Below, one piece after another: positions 7,356 to 15,781 of a DNA stretch of 64,000 bases. Origin of the DNA: G963665005 sp963665005 (GTDB lineage: Bacteria; Bacillota; Clostridia; Christensenellales; SZUA-584). Position numbers and translations under genes: made by a program. The notes under the pieces are model-generated. The model made no database searches and was not told the DNA's origin. It was given only the letters and a program-made list of their open reading frames with translations. Numbering within the stretch: the stretch's first letter is position 1; each line of letters opens with the position of its first letter. The stretch spans positions 620,001 to 684,000 of the forward strand of contig CAXXTQ010000001.1 in the NCBI GenBank assembly GCA_963665005.2. The letters run 5' to 3'.

Positions 7356-9998
7356 TTAAGATATTCTGCTTTTCCGAATAGCTTTAAAGCCTTTTTTTGT
7401 TAGTTTTACAAGCTCGCATATAGGTATGACCGCAAATGCTGCCGCGCAGACATAAAGCCACTGCAGGCCCGAAAGCTGTACTACCTTAAAGAAAGTGTTC
7501 AATGGGGCAGCTAAAACAACTATTATCTGCAAAAAAGCCGAAAGAACAAAAGATAAATGCATCCATTTATTTTTAAACAATCCTTTTATTACAGAGCTTC
7601 TTGAAGACCTTACGTTAAAAGCGTGGAAAAGCTGAGTTAGACCAAGCGTAAGAAAGGCCATAGTTGTCGCGACGGTATAATCGGCGAAAAGTGACAGAGA
7701 CATAAAATATATGCCAAGAGTCACGCCGCTCATTATTATGCCGTATAAAAACAGCTCGTATGCCATGCCGCCGGCAAAAAAGCTTTGTTTGGCATCTCTT
7801 GGCTTGCGGTGCATAATATCGGAAGGCGCAGGCTCCATGCCAAGAGCAAGCGCGGGGAATGTGTCGGTAACAAGATTCACCCACAATATCTGCACAGGAT
7901 GAAGTATGGCAAACCCTAGCATAGTGCCTATAAATAATGTAAGCACTTCTGACAAATTAGCCGAAAGCAGAAACTGCACCGCTTTTTTTATGTTGCGGTA
8001 TATTCTTCTTCCTTCTTCTACTGCTTTAACGATCGTCGCGAAGTTGTCATCTGTCAGCACCATATCCGAAGCATTTTTAGAGACTTCTGTGCCCGTTATA
8101 CCCATACCGACGCCTATATCTGCCGTTTTTAGTGCGGGCGCGTCGTTTACTCCGTCTCCCGTCATTGCGACAATATCGCCTTTTTCACGAAACGCTTTTA
8201 CAATGCGCACTTTGTGTTCGGGGGCAACTCTAGCGTAAACGCTTACGTTATAAATATCATTGCTAAGCTCATCGTCGCTAAGTGTATCTAATTCTCTGCC
8301 CGTAAGCGCTTTTTTTTCTTTTGTCAATATTCCGAGTTTCTGAGCGATAGCGACTGCCGTTGTTTTGTGGTCTCCCGTTATCATCACGGGCATCATGCCC
8401 GCTTTGCGGCAGGTGGCGACAGCATCGCGTGCTTCGTCCCGCGGAGGGTCCATCATACCGGCAAGCCCTATGAATATAAGATCATTCTCTAAATTTCCTA
8501 TGTTTTTCGGTTTGGCTTTCATCGGCTTATATGCTGCTGCAAGTACCCTAAGAGCGCTTTGCGCAAAACTTTCGTTTGCTTCTATCAGACGGGTTTTTTG
8601 CTCTTGCGTTAATTCCACAACCTGCCCGTTCAATGATATTTTAGTGCACTTGCTTATAAGCTCGTCGGGCGCGCCTTTTACAAAAAGCTTTCTGTCCGAT
8701 TTGCCGTGGAGTGTGCTCATAAGCTTGCGCTGCGAGTCAAACGGCAGCTCGAAGACACGGGGAAGCCTTTCGTTTATCTCATCTGGCGCAATACGTTTTT
8801 TCGCGAACTCGTAAAGAGCGGTTTCTGTTGGGTCGCCGATAAGTCGGATTTTTCCTTCTTCGATAGTAGTTTTTGTGTCGTTGCAAAGCAAAAACGCGCT
8901 GTCTAGCAGCGTTAGCTCATCGCAGGCTTGAACATGCTGTGCGTCAAAATCTTCGTTATTATAATATGCTTTTTGCACGCTCATTTTATTCTGCGTGAGC
9001 GTTCCTGTTTTATCCGAGCATACGACGTTTGTGCATCCGAGAGTTTCTACGGCGGGAAGCTTTCTTATTATCGCGCCGTTTTTGCTCATCTTTTGCACGC
9101 CCATTGTGAGCTGAAGCGTTACGACTGTCGCAAGTCCTTCGGGTATTGCCGCTACTGCAAGGCTTACTGCGACAAGAAACATATCGGCCGCCGCTCTTCC
9201 CGTTAGCAGTCCTATGCCAAACACTATCGCCGCAACGGCCAGCACGGCAAAAGAAAGTATCTTTGAAAGAGAATTAAGCCTTTTTTGAAGAGGCGTGTCG
9301 CCTTCTTTTGCTTCGTTTAACGCGCCTGCGATTTTTCCTATCTGCGTTTCCATGCCTGTAAAACAGACTATACCGTGCGCTCTGCCGTAAGTGACGTTCG
9401 TTCCCGAATACGCCATGTTTATACGCTCGGCAAGAGGTGTATCTTCGGGTAGTACTGTGTCCGCATCTTTTTCGACGGGCAGAGATTCTCCCGTAAGCGT
9501 CGCTTCTTCTATCTTAAGCGAAGCGGCCTGCGTAAGGCGGATATCTGCCGGCACAAAATCGCCCGCTTCGAGTATCACCAAATCTCCCGGAACGAGGTCG
9601 GAAGCTTTTACCGACAAAACCGCCCCGTCTCTTATGACGCTGGCGTTCGGAGCGGACAGCTTTTTAAGAGCTTCAAGCGCGGCTTCCGCTTTGCTTTCCT
9701 GCGCCGCTCCCATAACGGCGTTTAAAACAACGACCGCGAATATAATGATAGAATCCGAAACGTCACCGAGTATTGTGCTTATTACGGCGGCCGCAATAAG
9801 TACGATTATCATAAGGTTTTTAAACTGGCCGGCGATTATGGAAAGAAGAGTTTTCCTGCCGCCCGACTGCAATATATTTTTACCGTATTGAGCCAGTTTT
9901 TGCTCTGCGGAATTTGCCGACAAGCCTTTTTCGCCGGTTATATACGCTTTGTATATTTCATCAGTTTTTATAGAGTACGGCGCATTCGTCTTTTGCAT
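7356..9998 (-). CDS. Calcium-transporting P-type ATPase (P2, SERCA/PMCA-like)
   Basis: 880 residues from the ATG at 9998 (MQKTNAPYS), with GGAAGG 7 nt upstream; an upstream TTG would place the ribosome site inside the gene. All P-type marks are present: actuator loop LTGES, the M4 motif AAIPEGLATVVTLQLTMG typical of Ca2+ pumps, phosphorylation motif CSDKTGTLT, KGAPDELI in the nucleotide domain, MITGDH and MTGDGVNDAPALK. A cation-ATPase N domain starts the protein and a C-terminal cation-ATPase domain of about six helices ends it. It should export Ca2+ (possibly Mn2+) from the cytosol. It is monocistronic. Confidence 0.88.
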   Translation of the reverse strand: MQKTNAPYSIKTDEIYKAYITGEKGLSANSAEQKLAQYGKNILQSGGRKTLLSIIAGQFKNLMIIVLIAAAVISTILGDVSDSIIIFAVVVLNAVMGAAQESKAEAALEALKKLSAPNASVIRDGAVLSVKASDLVPGDLVILEAGDFVPADIRLTQAASLKIEEATLTGESLPVEKDADTVLPEDTPLAERINMAYSGTNVTYGRAHGIVCFTGMETQIGKIAGALNEAKEGDTPLQKRLNSLSKILSFAVLAVAAIVFGIGLLTGRAAADMFLVAVSLAVAAIPEGLATVVTLQLTMGVQKMSKNGAIIRKLPAVETLGCTNVVCSDKTGTLTQNKMSVQKAYYNNEDFDAQHVQACDELTLLDSAFLLCNDTKTTIEEGKIRLIGDPTETALYEFAKKRIAPDEINERLPRVFELPFDSQRKLMSTLHGKSDRKLFVKGAPDELISKCTKISLNGQVVELTQEQKTRLIEANESFAQSALRVLAAAYKPMKAKPKNIGNLENDLIFIGLAGMMDPPRDEARDAVATCRKAGMMPVMITGDHKTTAVAIAQKLGILTKEKKALTGRELDTLSDDELSNDIYNVSVYARVAPEHKVRIVKAFREKGDIVAMTGDGVNDAPALKTADIGVGMGITGTEVSKNASDMVLTDDNFATIVKAVEEGRRIYRNIKKAVQFLLSANLSEVLTLFIGTMLGFAILHPVQILWVNLVTDTFPALALGMEPAPSDIMHRKPRDAKQSFFAGGMAYELFLYGIIMSGVTLGIYFMSLSLFADYTVATTMAFLTLGLTQLFHAFNVRSSRSSVIKGLFKNKWMHLSFVLSAFLQIIVVLAAPLNTFFKVVQLSGLQWLYVCAAAFAVIPICELVKLTKKGFKAIRKSRIS

Positions 9999-10146
9999 AT
10001 GAAGCCTTCCAATCAAAGTTAATATTTAGCTGTTTCTTACTATATTATAAACAATACGGTAATTTTAAATGTATTATCTGTTTATTGTCAAGATTATTAA
10101 ATGGCGCTTTTATTTCAATATATAGAATGCAGCTGAAAATAAACTA

Positions 10147-10174
10147 TTGGCAAAAGCTGAAAAAATGGTATAAT
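10147..10174 (+). promoter_or_regulatory. Upstream rpmH promoter P1
   Basis: TTGGCA (10147-10152), 16-nt spacer, TATAAT (10169-10174). It points towards rpmH. Confidence 0.6.
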
Positions 10175-10228
10175 AGACAACTCTTCGATATACATGCGCC
10201 CCAATGGAGCGCGGTATAATCATAGTGG

Positions 10229-10257
10229 TTGACATTAGCACACCACTTAAATATAAT
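10229..10257 (+). promoter_or_regulatory. rpmH promoter P2, full sigma-A consensus
   Basis: TTGACA (10229-10234), 17-nt spacer and TATAAT (10252-10257) match the sigma-A consensus at every position. The start would be near 10264, 56 nt before the rpmH ATG. Confidence 0.8.
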
Positions 10258-10319
10258 ATATCCGTCTGACTATGCAAATTCGGCCATGCGGCTTATATAG
10301 AAATGGGGATACAAATAAA

Positions 10320-10454
10320 ATGAAGATGACTTTTCAGCCTAAGAAGAGGCAGCGTAAAAAAGAACACGGCTTTAGAAAAAGAATGAAAACTAAAGCGGGC
10401 AGAAACGTATTAAAGCGCAGGCGCACAAGAGGAAGAAAACGTTTGTCTGCATAA
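10320..10454 (+). CDS. rpmH: 50S ribosomal protein L34
   Basis: 44 residues, the standard L34 length: MKMTFQPKKRQRKKEHGFRK and a strongly basic remainder ending KRLSA. The ATG at 10320 is chosen because the sequence before it (an in-frame ATG at 10272) is not part of the L34 family. The ribosome site is a weak GGGGA 12 nt upstream. First gene of the rpmH-rnpA-yidD-yidC-jag cluster shared by nearly all Firmicutes. Confidence 0.95.
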   Translation: MKMTFQPKKRQRKKEHGFRKRMKTKAGRNVLKRRRTRGRKRLSA

Positions 10455-10498
10455 AGACCTGATAAACATCGGTTATTCGGCGATTTTTAGCCGTTTGA

Positions 10499-10849
10499 AT
10501 GGAAGGTATATTGAGGCGTGAATATTCGCTTAGGCGCAACAAAGAATTTCGATACGTGTATAAAAGAGGCAAATCAGTTTCTGACGGAAATCTTGTACTC
10601 ATATATGTAAAAACAAAAACACCGCATTTAAAGGTGGGTTTTTCTGTATCGAAAAAGATTGGCAACAGCGTGGTGCGCAATCGTGTAAAGCGAAGAATGA
10701 AAGAAGCTTTTTTTTCAATGCTTGAGAGCGTGTCGCAAAAAAGCCTGCTCGTGTTTGTGCCAAGACAATCGGTCAATAAGCTTGAATATCAGGATATACT
10801 CAAATCGATGAATTTTCTGCTTAACAAAGCGGGATTAATGGAGAAATAA
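10499..10849 (+). CDS. rnpA: Ribonuclease P protein component
   Basis: 116 residues. The basic RNase P signature VRNRVKRRMKEAF is at about residues 60-72, and the N-terminus LRREYSLRRNKEFRYVY matches the family start. It binds the RNase P RNA and aids 5' maturation of tRNAs. Two starts are possible: the ATG at 10499, which has no clear ribosome site, or the TTG at 10511, which has GGAAGG just 5' of it and lines up better with relatives. It lies 44 nt after rpmH, in the usual order. Confidence 0.93.
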   Translation: MEGILRREYSLRRNKEFRYVYKRGKSVSDGNLVLIYVKTKTPHLKVGFSVSKKIGNSVVRNRVKRRMKEAFFSMLESVSQKSLLVFVPRQSVNKLEYQDILKSMNFLLNKAGLMEK

Positions 10850-10850
10850 A

Positions 10851-11060
10851 ATGAAAAGCGTGTTACTCGCGATCATTTGGTTTTATAAAAAAGCAATATC
10901 TCCTTATACGAGGAACGCATGCAGGTTTACTCCTACATGCTCAGATTACGCCGTGCAAGCGATTAAACGCCACGGCGCGCTAAAAGGTCTCGGGCTTTCG
11001 GTGTGGCGCGTGCTAAGGTGCAATCCATTCGGCAAGGGCGGTTACGATCCCGTTCCGTAG
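10851..11060 (+). CDS. yidD: Membrane protein insertion efficiency factor YidD
   Basis: 69 residues, standard for the family. The conserved core is YKKAISPYTRNACRFTPTCS followed by DYAVQAIKRHG, ending with LRCNPFGKGGYDPVP. An amphipathic N-terminal helix places it at the inner face of the membrane, where it helps YidC/Sec insertion. It begins 1 nt after the rnpA stop, with GGAG inside the rnpA end. Confidence 0.93.
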   Translation: MKSVLLAIIWFYKKAISPYTRNACRFTPTCSDYAVQAIKRHGALKGLGLSVWRVLRCNPFGKGGYDPVP

Positions 11061-11096
11061 GCAAACGCGCTTTAATAATAATGGAGGAAAAACAAT

Positions 11097-12035
11097 TTGG
11101 AGTTTTTAAGTAATAACTTTATTTCCGATTTTTTTGTAATTGTATTAAAAGGAGTTTTTAGTTTAATACAAGACTATTCTGTAGCAATAATTATAGTTAC
11201 GATCGCAATTCGAGTATTGATACTTCCGCTCGACCTGCGCCAAAAGCAAAGTTCAAGAAAAATGGCGCTTATTCAGCCAAAGGTTGAGTCTTTAAAAAAG
11301 CGTTATAAAAACAATCCGCAGCAGCTTCAGGTAAAGCAGAAAGAGCTTTACAAAAAGGAAGGCGTAAAACCGCTTGCGGGATGCCTGCCTATGCTTATCA
11401 CGCTGCCAATATTTTTTGCGTTCTTTGGTGCGATGCGTGTGCTGGCGGCGGAGCAGACCGTTTCGTTTTTGCTAAACGCGCAGCATATTGGAGAATCGGC
11501 GTTCGAGCTTCCCAGATGGCTCTGGGTAAACAACTTCTGGCAGCCCGATTCGGGGCTAGAGCCCATACTGCCTGCGGCAAAAGCGTTTGCGACTTTTATA
11601 CAGACAAACGTATCATATATAAACCCGCAGTCTTTGCATATGCTGTCTAATGCCAGCCTTATTCATTTTGACCCTTCGGCGGGAATGCAGGCGACTGCGG
11701 CATACGACACTCTTGCGGGATCTATTATAAGCTCTAACGGGCTTGCGGGAATGAACAACGGATGGTTCATACTTCCTCTGCTCGCGGGCGTGACGCTCTT
11801 TTTGCAGCAAAAGATTTCTATGGGGCAGAACCCGCAGATGGCAAGCCAGGGGAAAATGATGTTATACTTTTTCCCGCTGTTCTCTGTATATATATGCGCG
11901 ACGGCAAACGCGGCGTTCTCTATATACTGGCTGTTCGCGAATCTCTATGCTCTTGGCCAGCTGCTTGTTTTAAATTATATCTATAAAAAGCGTGACCAAA
12001 AAGCAAAGCAGGGCGTGATTGAGGAGGCAAATTGA
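11097..12035 (+). CDS. yidC: YidC/OxaA membrane protein insertase (SpoIIIJ type)
   Basis: 312 residues starting at TTG 11097, with GGAGG 9 nt upstream and no ATG nearby. After an N-terminal membrane segment comes the conserved YidC block: IIIVTIAIRVLILPLDLRQ, where the arginine of the hydrophilic groove is visible. The basic cytosolic loop with KKEGVKPLAGCLPMLI follows, then three further membrane helices with FPLFSVYICATANAAFSIYW. It lacks the large periplasmic domain of Gram-negative YidC, as expected for Firmicutes. A TGATG overlap couples it to jag. Confidence 0.9.
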   Translation: MEFLSNNFISDFFVIVLKGVFSLIQDYSVAIIIVTIAIRVLILPLDLRQKQSSRKMALIQPKVESLKKRYKNNPQQLQVKQKELYKKEGVKPLAGCLPMLITLPIFFAFFGAMRVLAAEQTVSFLLNAQHIGESAFELPRWLWVNNFWQPDSGLEPILPAAKAFATFIQTNVSYINPQSLHMLSNASLIHFDPSAGMQATAAYDTLAGSIISSNGLAGMNNGWFILPLLAGVTLFLQQKISMGQNPQMASQGKMMLYFFPLFSVYICATANAAFSIYWLFANLYALGQLLVLNYIYKKRDQKAKQGVIEEAN

Positions 12036-12832
12036 TGGATTTTATAGAAAGCAAGGGAAAAACGGTAGACGAAGCCGTTTTCAGCGGGCTTTTAAAGATG
12101 GATTTGTCTATAGACGAAGTAAATATTGAGATATTGAACGAAGGCGGTTCGCTGTTTAAAAGCGCAAAAGTCAAGCTTACCAAAAAGCAGGATATAAGCA
12201 CGCCGGGCGTTATAGAGACCACCGAGGAAAAAGAGCGAAAACCGGCCGTCAAGCAAGAAAAACCGCGTATGCAAGAAACAAAAACGGCAAGAGCGCCAAG
12301 AGCGCCAAAACCGCCTAAGAAAATAATCGTGCCTGGTGAGCCGCAAAACGACGCAGAAAAGTTTTTGCTCGGGCTTTTTGAAAAAATGGGTATTCCGGTA
12401 GCTCTTGAATCTAAAATGGCGGACGGTATTTTAAAAATAGATATGTCGGGAAACAGCATGGGTATGCTAATCGGGCGGCGCGGAGAGACGCTTGACGCCC
12501 TGCAGTATCTTACAAGCCTTGTGCTAAACAACGGCAAAGAAGATTATATAAAGGTAATGCTCGATACAGAAGATTACCGCGAAAAACGTGAAGATACACT
12601 AAAAAGGCTTGCGGCAAGGCTTGCTGACAAGGTACAGCGGTCGGGAAGGCGCGTTGTGCTCGAGCCGATGAACCCTTACGAGCGGCGCATACTTCATTCT
12701 ACATTGCAGGACTATTCTAAAGTTTATACTTACAGCGAGGGCGAAGACCCCTTCAGAAGCGTGGTAGTCGCGCTAAAATCAAAAGACGGCTCAACGCCCG
12801 AGGCAAAACCAAGACAGAAATACGGAAGATAA
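12035..12832 (+). CDS. jag: Jag/KhpB RNA-binding protein (Jag_N-KH-R3H)
   Basis: 265 residues from the ATG at 12035, which shares its A with the yidC stop; GAGGAGG is 8 nt upstream. Domains in order: Jag_N (about 1-52, MDFIESKGKTVDEAVFSGL), a basic/proline-rich linker (60-100), a KH domain (about 105-185, with the GMLIGRRGETLDALQYL loop) and an R3H domain (about 190-250, with NPYERRILHSTLQD). It binds RNA, usually as a KhpA-KhpB dimer affecting cell division and elongation. It ends the rpmH cluster. The next genes are not mnmE/mnmG, which often follow in other Firmicutes. Confidence 0.92.
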   Translation: MDFIESKGKTVDEAVFSGLLKMDLSIDEVNIEILNEGGSLFKSAKVKLTKKQDISTPGVIETTEEKERKPAVKQEKPRMQETKTARAPRAPKPPKKIIVPGEPQNDAEKFLLGLFEKMGIPVALESKMADGILKIDMSGNSMGMLIGRRGETLDALQYLTSLVLNNGKEDYIKVMLDTEDYREKREDTLKRLAARLADKVQRSGRRVVLEPMNPYERRILHSTLQDYSKVYTYSEGEDPFRSVVVALKSKDGSTPEAKPRQKYGR

Positions 12833-12849
12833 ACAAAGACAAAATAATA

Positions 12850-13016
12850 CGAGGGCGCTGCCCTCGTGCTCTTTAAGCTTCTTTTCTTAAAGAAAAGAAG
12901 CAAAAGATATAAAAATGCCTTAATAAAGGCATTTTTTAGTGGGATTCTTAAGGGACGATGTTCCTTAAGCAGTGGTTTGGAGGCAGAGCCTCCAAGAAAG
13001 AATTTCTATAATCCCA
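12850..13016. repeat. Cluster of five hairpins between jag and pepF (dispersed-repeat-like)
   Basis: Five perfect or near-perfect inverted repeats are packed into 167 bp: CGAGGGC/GCCCTCG (12850-12866), GCTTCTTTTCTT/AGAAAAGAAGC (12877-12901), AATGCCTT/AAGGCATT (12914-12932), CTTAAGG/CCTTAAG (12947-12969) and TTGGAGGC/GCCTCCAA (12977-12995). An outer pair TGGGATT (12940-12946)/AATCCCA (13010-13016) encloses the last two and reaches into the pepF 3' end. This is far more than a shared terminator needs and resembles the composite palindromic repeats found between clostridial genes. Only one copy is in the window. Confidence 0.65.
12912..12937 (+). terminator. Terminator of the rpmH-jag operon
   Basis: AATGCCTT, a short loop, then AAGGCATT followed by a run of six Ts. 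This is the only one of the five hairpins here with the T-run of an intrinsic terminator on the plus strand. It probably also limits the converging pepF transcript. Confidence 0.7.
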
Positions 13017-14787
13017 TTACTTTCTTAAATTCACCTAATGCTTTTCTAAACTCTTTCATACAATTCTCTACAGGCGCGCCGGCCTCGAAATCCACGCCCG
13101 CTTTTTTCAGCAGGTTTAATGGATAATCGCTTCCGCCGCTTTTAAGAAACTCTTTATAAGCCTCTAGCACGCCCGGCTTGTTTTCGTATATTCCGGTAGC
13201 TATCATGACGGCCGCGGAAAACCCTGTGGCGTATTTGTAGACGTAAAAAGCATTGTAGAAGTGCGGTATTCTTGCCCATTCAAGCGATATGGTGTCGTCT
13301 GCCTGCATGCCGCTGCCGTAATACAGGCGGTTTAGCTCGGCGTATTTGTCGGAAAGCGTTTGTTGCGTCAAAGGCTCGCCCGATTCGCACATCGCGTGCG
13401 TAATGCTTTCGAACTCTGCAAACATAGTCTGGCGCATAACCGTCGTGCGGAACTGGTCGAGATAATGGTTGAGCACGTATTTTTTAAGCTTAGGCTCTGC
13501 CGTTTTTAAAAGATGTTTTGTCAGCAGTATCTCATTTACTGTTGACGCGACTTCCGCGACAAAAATAGTGTACGACGCAAGCGGGTACGGCTGGTTCTCC
13601 TCTGAATACCATGAATGCATGGCGTGCCCGAGCTCGTGCGCTATGGTAAACACGCTGTCGAGGTCTTCCCTGTGGTTTAGCAGAACATAAGGGTGCGTGC
13701 CGTACGTGCCCCAGGAATAAGCTCCGCTCGTTTTGCCTTCGCTTTCAAAAACGTCTATCCATCTGTCATCGTGCGATCTCTTTAACAAAGATATATACTC
13801 TTCGCCAAGAGGCGCGAGCGCTTCAAAGTTGATTTGCATAGCCTGTTCATAGCTGTATTTTTCGTCCGTGTCTGCTACTAGCGGCGCGTAAATATCGTAC
13901 ATTGCGATATCATCGAGCCCGAGTAGCTTTCTTCTCGTTTCAACGTAATCGTACATTATATCGAGGTTGCCGTGAATACAGTTTATCAGGCCGTCGTAAA
14001 GCGAATCGGGAACATTATCCGAAAAAAGCGCTTTGCTTCTTGCGCTAGTGTAGTTTCTGACTTTGGCGTAAAATACATCTTTTTTCACGCTCGTAGAATA
14101 AGCGGCGGCTATAGTATTTATATTGCCGGCAAACGCTTCGTAGTATTTTTCGTAAGTATCTTTTCTTACCTGCCTGTCTTTGTTTTGCATAAGCGCGATG
14201 TATTTGGCATGCGTAAGCTGTATTTGTTCATCTTCACAGTTGATGCTTCCAAACTTTATATCAACGTTGTTCAGCATAGTAAAAATATTGCGCGCGCCCG
14301 AGGCGAAATCGGCGCTCATGGAAAGTATCTTTTCTTCGTTCTGTCCGAGCACATGCTTTTTCTGGCGTATAACGTCTCTTATCATAAAGGTATAAGGCGC
14401 GAGCGACTTTTCCAGGGAAATAAATTGCTCGAGCTTTTTCTCGTCTTCTGCTAAAAGCGCGGGGGCAACGAAAGATGTCTCTCCCGAAACAGCGACGTAC
14501 AGCGACATCGCCCTGTCCGTCATTGCCTGGTATGCTGAATTAGCGTTGTCCTCGTCTCTTTTCATCTTCGCGTAAACATAAAGGCGCTCGCATAAAAGCG
14601 ACGCTTCGTCTAGCCGCGAAAGGGCTGTGAATAAAGACTGCGCGCTGTCCGTAAACCCTTTTTGAAGTTCTTTTAAAGTGGGGAGCATATCCGAGAGCTT
14701 GCTAAAATCGGCCTCCCAAGCCCCGTCTTCTGCATAAATATCGCACAAATTCCATTTGTATTTTTCTTCAATTTCCGTTCGTTTCAT
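13006..14787 (-). CDS. pepF: Oligoendopeptidase F (M3B metallopeptidase)
   Basis: 593 residues from the ATG at 14787 (MKRTEIEEKYKWNL), with GGAGG 7 nt upstream; a longer in-frame start lacks a ribosome site. The zinc site is AHELGHAMHSW (HExxH variant HELGH) near residue 385, with the third ligand in the downstream FVAEVASTVNE motif about 25 residues on. Length and the PepF N-domain (residues ~110-180) match the M3B oligoendopeptidase F family, which cleaves peptides of about 7-17 residues in the cytosol. The gene converges on jag and its last codons overlap the repeat cluster at 12850-13016. Confidence 0.92.
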   Translation of the reverse strand: MKRTEIEEKYKWNLCDIYAEDGAWEADFSKLSDMLPTLKELQKGFTDSAQSLFTALSRLDEASLLCERLYVYAKMKRDEDNANSAYQAMTDRAMSLYVAVSGETSFVAPALLAEDEKKLEQFISLEKSLAPYTFMIRDVIRQKKHVLGQNEEKILSMSADFASGARNIFTMLNNVDIKFGSINCEDEQIQLTHAKYIALMQNKDRQVRKDTYEKYYEAFAGNINTIAAAYSTSVKKDVFYAKVRNYTSARSKALFSDNVPDSLYDGLINCIHGNLDIMYDYVETRRKLLGLDDIAMYDIYAPLVADTDEKYSYEQAMQINFEALAPLGEEYISLLKRSHDDRWIDVFESEGKTSGAYSWGTYGTHPYVLLNHREDLDSVFTIAHELGHAMHSWYSEENQPYPLASYTIFVAEVASTVNEILLTKHLLKTAEPKLKKYVLNHYLDQFRTTVMRQTMFAEFESITHAMCESGEPLTQQTLSDKYAELNRLYYGSGMQADDTISLEWARIPHFYNAFYVYKYATGFSAAVMIATGIYENKPGVLEAYKEFLKSGGSDYPLNLLKKAGVDFEAGAPVENCMKEFRKALGEFKKVMGL

Positions 14788-14852
14788 GTATGCCTCCGTA
14801 AAAAATGTGATAAATATAATATACCCAAAACGCATTTTTAAAAAATTATATT

Positions 14853-15779
14853 TTAATAGCGAACATCCCTGCCTTCGAATATAACTATTTGCGATTCTCG
14901 TTTATCCATAAGGCGCGAATGTATGCGTTCGCCGTACCGTTCTTTTATTTCGTGCAGAGCAAGATTGGTGACAATAATCGTATGAAGGTTTGCCGCCGCT
15001 CTTTCGTTTATAAGGTCAAAGAAATATTCTATGGTAACGTTTCTTGTCATGGGTTCTGTGCCTATGTCGTCTATTATTAAAAGCGGCACGGAAAAAATAG
15101 GGCTAAGGTCGACAGCTTCGCTCAATCTGTCGCGGTGAAAGAGAGAAAAAAGCCGGTATGCCGTATAAAAAGCGGCGGTATACCCGCGCTCTATAACGCG
15201 CCGCATTATACACTTTGATATATAAGTTTTCCCAAGGCCTGCACTGCCCGTTAAAATAAGTATATGCCCGTTCCCCGGGAAATTATCCGCGTACTTTTCG
15301 CTGTATTTTTTAATTTTTTCCATTCTATCTTTTTGAGATTTTCCGCTTGCCATAGGAGTATCGTCAAAAACATCAATATCAAACTGCTCAAAGCTAACGC
15401 TGCTATCCGTTAATTTAGCTGCCTGAAGCTTGTCTTCAAGCACGCGTTTTTTAAAACATTCGCAATGCGAAGAATCTTGCTTTACCCCTGTATCGCGGCA
15501 AACTTCGCACGTAAAGACAGGGTCGAGATAATGAATATCAAACCCTGCGGATTTTAAAAGAGTGTTCGCTTTTTCCCGGAGAGCCATTATATCTTTTTCA
15601 TCCATCGATTCGCCCGACAATGCCTGCGTAATTCTTTTTAGCTGAAGAGCATTTTTTTGCTTATGTATTTCTTGCAGCTCAGGGACTTTTTTATAGACTT
15701 CACGGCGGCGCCTGTTTTCTTCAATTTTATTTTGCTCGCGTATACGGTCGTATTGCGCAAGAACATCGGATATGCTCAA
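14853..15779 (-). CDS. DnaC/DnaI-like helicase loader ATPase
   Basis: 308 residues from TTG 15779, with AAGGAG 7 nt upstream; no ATG fits. A coiled-coil rich N-terminal part (1-85) is followed by a zinc-binding CEVCRDTG...HCECF segment near residue 93. The AAA+ domain comes next: Walker A GSAGLGKTYIS near 178, Walker B LLIIDDIG near 236, and sensor-1 TIIVTNLAL near 270. This is the layout of Firmicute helicase loaders that place DnaB on DNA. It follows the DnaD-like gene without a gap (TGA at 15782-15784), so the two are coupled and probably work together at initiation or restart. Confidence 0.88.
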   Translation of the reverse strand: MSISDVLAQYDRIREQNKIEENRRRREVYKKVPELQEIHKQKNALQLKRITQALSGESMDEKDIMALREKANTLLKSAGFDIHYLDPVFTCEVCRDTGVKQDSSHCECFKKRVLEDKLQAAKLTDSSVSFEQFDIDVFDDTPMASGKSQKDRMEKIKKYSEKYADNFPGNGHILILTGSAGLGKTYISKCIMRRVIERGYTAAFYTAYRLFSLFHRDRLSEAVDLSPIFSVPLLIIDDIGTEPMTRNVTIEYFFDLINERAAANLHTIIVTNLALHEIKERYGERIHSRLMDKRESQIVIFEGRDVRY

Positions 15780-15781
15780 GG

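Larger units (their letters stand above)
10017..10319. other. Intergenic region with two rpmH promoters, no DnaA boxes seen
   Basis: AT-rich spacer between the divergent Ca2+ ATPase and rpmH. It contains two strong plus-strand promoters (listed separately). I found no run of TTATCCACA-like DnaA boxes and no dnaA gene next to rpmH, so there is no sign that this is oriC. Confidence 0.6.

Noticed and set aside
10017..10319. Possible oriC next to rpmH
   Set aside because: No cluster of DnaA boxes, no AT-rich 13-mers and no dnaA gene.
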